Positions 60,662-64,000 of a DNA stretch of 64,000 nucleotides are shown piece after piece. Each line of letters starts with the position of its first letter. Within the stretch, counting starts at the first letter, position 1. The notes beneath the pieces are model-generated. The model searched no databases. It was not told the DNA's origin and saw nothing but the letters and a program-made list of their open reading frames with translations. The stretch comes from CAYMZZ01 sp964395095 (lineage in GTDB: Bacteria > Bacteroidota > Bacteroidia > Chitinophagales > Chitinophagaceae): positions 350,864 to 414,863 of the forward strand of contig CAYMZZ010000002.1 in NCBI GenBank assembly GCA_964395095.1, written 5' to 3'. The translations under genes and the position numbers were made by a program.

Positions 60662-60669
60662 CAAATTTA
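60662..60669 (-). promoter_or_regulatory. -7 box of the porX promoter
   Basis: TAAATTTG on the minus strand, exact TAnnTTTG, about 75 nt before the porX ATG. It is 20 bp from the divergent box of the HD gene. Confidence 0.6.
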
Positions 60670-60689
60670 CCCTTTATTCTTCCACATCG

Positions 60690-60697
60690 TATTTTTG
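60690..60697 (+). promoter_or_regulatory. -7 box of the HD-domain gene
   Basis: TATTTTTG, exact TAnnTTTG, 28 nt before the ATG. Divergent promoter pair with porX. Confidence 0.6.
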
Positions 60698-60725
60698 TAT
60701 TTCTGTCTTTAACAAAAACCCAACA

Positions 60726-61943
60726 ATGCAGCCGGTACGAAAGATCATCAACGACCCTGTTTATGGGTTCATCACGATTGATGAGCCCTTGATCCTTCGG
60801 ATCATAGCGCATCCCTGGTACCAGCGATTGCGGAATATTCACCAGATGGCATTTGCCCATTTGGTATATCCGGGCGCCATGCATTCGCGTCTGCATCATT
60901 CCCTGGGTGCCTATCACCTGATGGGTCGTGCCCTGGAAACCCTGCGGCGAAAAGGGGTGGACATCAACAGGGAGGAAGAAAGAGGGGCCAGGGCTGCCAT
61001 TTTGTTGCACGATGTGGGACATGGTCCCTTCTCCCATGCCCTCGAAGAAGAATTGATTCCCGGTATCCGTCATGAAGCGATCAGCCTGATGATCATGGAG
61101 CAATTGAACCGTGAAATGAAGGGAGAACTGGATACGGCCATTGCCATATTCAAAGGTGAACATCCCAAAAAATTCCTCCATCAACTGGTATCGGGTCAAT
61201 TGGATGTGGACCGGATGGATTACCTCAACCGCGATAGTTTTTTCACGGGCGTGGCCGAAGGGGTGATTGGTTACGATCGCATCATCGAAATGCTGCAAGT
61301 AAAGGATGGGGAATTGCTGGTGGAGGAAAAAGGGATTTATTCCATTGAAAAATTTTTGGTGTCCCGTCGCCTCATGTACTGGCAGGTGTATTTACATAAA
61401 ACGGTTTTGGGAGCGGAGATGATGCTGGTGCGGATCATTCGCCGGGCAAAAGAATTGCTGAGGAAAGGGGAAACTATCGAAGCCGGTTCGCGGGCCTTCG
61501 ATTTCTTTCTGAAAAATCAGGACCCGGCATCCTTTCAAGAGTTCCTGCCCGTTTTTTGCCGGCTCGACGATCATGATGTGATGGCCACTATCAAAAACTG
61601 GTGCCTGCATCCCGATAAAATCCTGGCCATTCTCTGCAAATCCCTGGTGGAGCGCCGGCTTTTTAAAACAAAATTGCAGGCGGCGGAGATCCCGGAATAC
61701 TGGCTAAAGGAAGTACAGGAGGCTGTGAGCCAAAAACTGGAAATAAGCCGGGACGACGCGGCCTATTTCGCCTTTACCGGATTGGCACAAAATACTACCT
61801 ATAATATCGAAGATGAGCGGATACGGATCCTGTTCAAGGATGGCAGCATCCGTGATATCTCGGAAGTGGACAATGCCCTGATACAGCACAACCTGAGCCG
61901 CCCTGTTAAAAAATATTACATTTGCTTTTATCGTTATGACTGA
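60726..61943 (+). CDS. HD-domain hydrolase, dGTPase/SAMHD1-like
   Basis: 405 residues. HD metal-binding motifs: His in HSRLHHSLGAYH, then LLHDVGHGPFSHALEEELI with the HD doublet (about 95-105), and Asp in QLDVDRMDYLNRDSFFTG. This arrangement is that of SAMHD1-like nucleotide phosphohydrolases, common in Bacteroidota upstream of lpxD. Substrate not known; dNTP hydrolysis is a family-based inference. It is followed by lpxD after 51 nt, probably one transcript. Divergent from porX. Confidence 0.92.
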   Translation: MQPVRKIINDPVYGFITIDEPLILRIIAHPWYQRLRNIHQMAFAHLVYPGAMHSRLHHSLGAYHLMGRALETLRRKGVDINREEERGARAAILLHDVGHGPFSHALEEELIPGIRHEAISLMIMEQLNREMKGELDTAIAIFKGEHPKKFLHQLVSGQLDVDRMDYLNRDSFFTGVAEGVIGYDRIIEMLQVKDGELLVEEKGIYSIEKFLVSRRLMYWQVYLHKTVLGAEMMLVRIIRRAKELLRKGETIEAGSRAFDFFLKNQDPASFQEFLPVFCRLDDHDVMATIKNWCLHPDKILAILCKSLVERRLFKTKLQAAEIPEYWLKEVQEAVSQKLEISRDDAAYFAFTGLAQNTTYNIEDERIRILFKDGSIRDISEVDNALIQHNLSRPVKKYYICFYRYD

Positions 61944-61994
61944 GGAGCCCGCAAAAGCGGCTTCCCGTTTATCCAATCATCTGAAAGAACAAAA

Positions 61995-63047
61995 ATGACT
62001 TTTTCCGCATCACAAATCGCCTTACTGGTACAGGGCCGGATAGAAGGCAATCCCGACGTGCAGGTTTCCTCCTTTGGCAAAATTGAAGAAGCCGGCGAGG
62101 GGCAGCTCAGTTTCCTGGCCAACCCCAAGTATGAGGAATATCTCTACAATACCAGGGCCAGTGTGATCATCATCAGCGAATCATATCCCCTTCGCCAAGC
62201 GGTTGCCGCTACCCTGATCAGGGTGGCTGATCCCTATTCCGCCTTTGCCACTTTGCTGGCCAAGTACCAGGCATTGAAGCAGCAGCAATTGCATGGGGTT
62301 CAGCAACCCTCCTATATAGCTACATCGGCCAGCTATGGCGACCATGTATACATCGGGGCTTTTGCTTATATAGGGGAACAGGTGACTATTGGAAAGAATA
62401 CCAAAATATACCCGGGCGCATTTATCGGCGACAATGTGGTGCTGGGCGATGACTGCATTATACATCCCGGCGTAAAGATTTATCATGATTGCCGGATTGG
62501 CAATAAGGTAACCATTCATGCGGGTACCATTATTGGCAGCGATGGTTTTGGCTTTGCGCCGCAGGCCGATGGCAGTTTTCAAAAAGTGCCACAGATCGGC
62601 AATGTGGTGATTGAAGACGAAGTGGAAATAGGGGCCAATGCCACCATCGACCGCGCTACCATTGGCAGCACCCTTATACATAAAGGTGCCAAACTTGATA
62701 ACCTTATTCAGATCGCGCATAATGTGGAAGTAGGGTACAGCACGGTGATAGCTGCGCAGGCTGGCGTCAGCGGCAGCACCAAGATTGGCAATGGCGTGAT
62801 GATTGGCGGCCAGGCCGGTATTGTGGGTCATATTCAATTGGGCGATGGGGCCAAAGTGAATGCCCAAAGTGGCGTCAGCAAATCCATTGAACCGGGCAAG
62901 GCCGTGACCGGTTCACCCGCATTCGACTACACATCCGCTTTACGCAGCCAGGCCGTGCAACGACGCCTGCCCGACCTGGAAAAGCGCGTGAAGGAACTGG
63001 AACAGATGCTCCGGCAATTGCTCGCGGAAAAAGCCAGCCTCGGCTAA
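61995..63047 (+). CDS. lpxD: UDP-3-O-acylglucosamine N-acyltransferase
   Basis: Third step of lipid A synthesis: adds a 3-hydroxyacyl chain to the amino group exposed by LpxC. 350 residues. An N-terminal uridine-binding domain (about 1-100; EEAGEGQLSFLANPKYEEYL) precedes the left-handed beta-helix built of hexapeptide repeats (about 105-310; VTIGKNTKIYPGAFIGDNVV) with the catalytic His in QIAHNVEVG (about 239) and a C-terminal coiled helix (VQRRLPDLEKRVKELEQML). lpxC-fabZ is 28 kb away, not adjacent as in many relatives. Confidence 0.97.
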   Translation: MTFSASQIALLVQGRIEGNPDVQVSSFGKIEEAGEGQLSFLANPKYEEYLYNTRASVIIISESYPLRQAVAATLIRVADPYSAFATLLAKYQALKQQQLHGVQQPSYIATSASYGDHVYIGAFAYIGEQVTIGKNTKIYPGAFIGDNVVLGDDCIIHPGVKIYHDCRIGNKVTIHAGTIIGSDGFGFAPQADGSFQKVPQIGNVVIEDEVEIGANATIDRATIGSTLIHKGAKLDNLIQIAHNVEVGYSTVIAAQAGVSGSTKIGNGVMIGGQAGIVGHIQLGDGAKVNAQSGVSKSIEPGKAVTGSPAFDYTSALRSQAVQRRLPDLEKRVKELEQMLRQLLAEKASLG

Positions 63048-63075
63048 ATTGATTCATCCATTAAATGCTGATTTC

Positions 63076-63930
63076 ATGCGCAGACTGACCTCGCTGCTCC
63101 TCTTCCTGCTTTTGACCATACTGGCCACTGCGCAGGGAAAACCGGCTTATGTTTTATACGACAAGAAGGGCCGGAAGGTGAAATACGATAAAATGATCCG
63201 CGATCTTTCGCGCAAGGATTTTGTGCTCTTCGGCGAATTGCACAATAACCCCATCAGCCACTGGTTGCAACTGGAACTCACGAAAGACTGTGATGCCCAA
63301 CGGGACCTCATCCTGGCCTTCGAGATGCTGGAACAGGACAACCAGGAGGCGGTTAACAGGTATGTGCAGGGAGGGCTTAGCCAGAAAGGACTGGATTCGG
63401 CGGCCCGGCTCTGGCGCAACTACAATACCGACTATGCGCCATTAGTGAATTATGCGCGTGATCACAAAATAGGGGTTGTTGCCAGCAATATCCCCCGCCG
63501 CTATGCGTCCATGGTTTTTGGAGGAGGTTTCGCGGCACTCGATACCCTTTCCGCCAAAGAAAAAGCCTGGATAGCTCCCTTGCCAATCGCCTATGATCCG
63601 GAACTGCCGGGGTATAAAAAAATGCTCGATATGATGCCGGGACATGGCGGCGACAACCTCCCCCGTGCACAAGCCATTAAAGACGCTACCATGGCCCATT
63701 TTTCCCTGAAAGCCTATGAGCCGGGCAAACTACTGATCCATTTCAATGGAGCGTATCATTCCGATAATTTTGAAGGCATACTTTGGTATCTGCAACAGCA
63801 GGCGCCGCAATTAAAATATGCCACCCTTACAACCGTTCTCCAAAAGGATATTTCAAAGCTGGAAAAATCGAACAGGAATAAGGCAGACTATATTATTTGT
63901 GTGGATGAGGATATGACGACGACGTATTAA
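63076..63930 (+). CDS. ChaN-family exported protein (haem/iron-related)
   Basis: 284 residues from the ATG at 63076, with a signal peptide MRRLTSLLLFLLLTILATAQ and no lipobox cysteine. The domain resembles ChaN/PF04187: FVLFGELHNNPISHWLQLEL with the conserved Glu and His, FEMLEQDNQEAVNRY, a helical lid, and FNGAYHSDNFEGILWYLQQ near the end. ChaN of Campylobacter binds haem, but most members are uncharacterised. It follows lpxD by 28 nt and is probably cotranscribed. The last 70 nt of the window, beyond its stop, hold no gene. Confidence 0.88.
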   Translation: MRRLTSLLLFLLLTILATAQGKPAYVLYDKKGRKVKYDKMIRDLSRKDFVLFGELHNNPISHWLQLELTKDCDAQRDLILAFEMLEQDNQEAVNRYVQGGLSQKGLDSAARLWRNYNTDYAPLVNYARDHKIGVVASNIPRRYASMVFGGGFAALDTLSAKEKAWIAPLPIAYDPELPGYKKMLDMMPGHGGDNLPRAQAIKDATMAHFSLKAYEPGKLLIHFNGAYHSDNFEGILWYLQQQAPQLKYATLTTVLQKDISKLEKSNRNKADYIICVDEDMTTTY

Positions 63931-64000
63931 TTTGGGAATTTGGGGATCACTGTTGTCCGGTAAAAATATCAAAAAAGTAAAAGATAAGGGGCCCAATGAG

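Noticed and set aside
60588..61298. N-terminal extension of porX by about 237 codons
   Set aside because: It is antisense to the HD-domain gene and upstream of the porX promoter box; PorX normally starts at the receiver domain.
1..64000. CRISPR arrays, tRNA or rRNA genes, prophage or insertion sequence
   Set aside because: No regularly spaced identical repeats with unique spacers, no tRNA-like T-loop/acceptor pattern in the gaps read, no transposase, integrase or phage genes.

Overview
The window reads as chromosomal DNA of a Bacteroidota bacterium, most likely of the Chitinophagaceae/Chitinophagales type. The evidence is two secreted proteases ending in type IX secretion (T9SS) sorting domains, a PorX regulator, an LpxC-FabZ fusion, LytS/LytR-type sensing, -7 promoter boxes of the form TAnnTTTG, almost no Shine-Dalgarno sequences, and the gene order pheT, coiled-coil gene, zapA, (6S RNA candidate), rny. 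No rRNA, tRNA, CRISPR array, prophage or complete insertion sequence was seen. Almost every gene is intact and belongs to the core genome, so the novelty lies mainly between genes.

Layout. 0-7 kb (mostly minus strand): rny, candidate 6S RNA, zapA, an inserted plus-strand mini-gene resembling a free T9SS sorting domain, a ZapB-like coiled-coil gene, pheT and a membrane-anchored patatin. 7-14.9 kb: dnaB, rsmE, pyrD, a thiolase, a GlxA-type regulator and a CoA-binding protein. 15-24 kb: a T9SS metalloprotease, a YkuK-like protein, small membrane proteins, engB, a ferredoxin-NADP reductase and mfd. 24-35.4 kb: a giant T9SS subtilase, gyrB, lpxC-fabZ and a multipass acyltransferase-like protein. 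36-43.5 kb: two M28 peptidases, a LytT-type regulator and its histidine kinase, dxs and an L,D-transpeptidase-like protein. 44-53.9 kb: osmC, scpA, mscL, ppk2, an EamA transporter, frr, a WecA/MraY-type transferase, an N-terminal half transketolase, a LolC/FtsX permease, rbfA and an MsbA-like exporter. 54-64 kb: a DPP IV-type peptidase, an acyl-CoA dehydrogenase, an MBL-fold hydrolase, porX, an HD-domain hydrolase, lpxD and a ChaN-like protein.

Themes. Envelope biogenesis recurs (lpxC-fabZ, lpxD, the MsbA-like exporter, the LolC-like permease, the WecA-type transferase), as does T9SS secretion (porX plus two cargo proteases).

The most striking unexplained feature is a dispersed system of 7-nt-period arrays. 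At least eleven loci carry them, mostly as inverted pairs, and twelve stop codons lie next to or inside one. On the sense strand of the gene being ended, nearly every heptamer (AAGTTTT, AAGTTGT, GTTTAGG, GTTTAAG, AGTAAGT, AGTAGGG, CGTGAGA) contains TAA, TAG or TGA. Because 7 = 1 mod 3, a tandem array places stops in all three frames. Different heptamer classes are joined in phase within single arrays, and every pair has the same arm polarity. In three genes (engB, the EamA gene, the MBL gene) the array supplies the stop codon and the last codons. Other intergenic signals are a 187-bp MITE-like element, three further palindrome types, an 18-bp palindrome between ppk2 and the EamA gene, a hairpin at the 5' end of the porX transcript, and several promoters placed so close to their start codons that the mRNAs should be almost leaderless.
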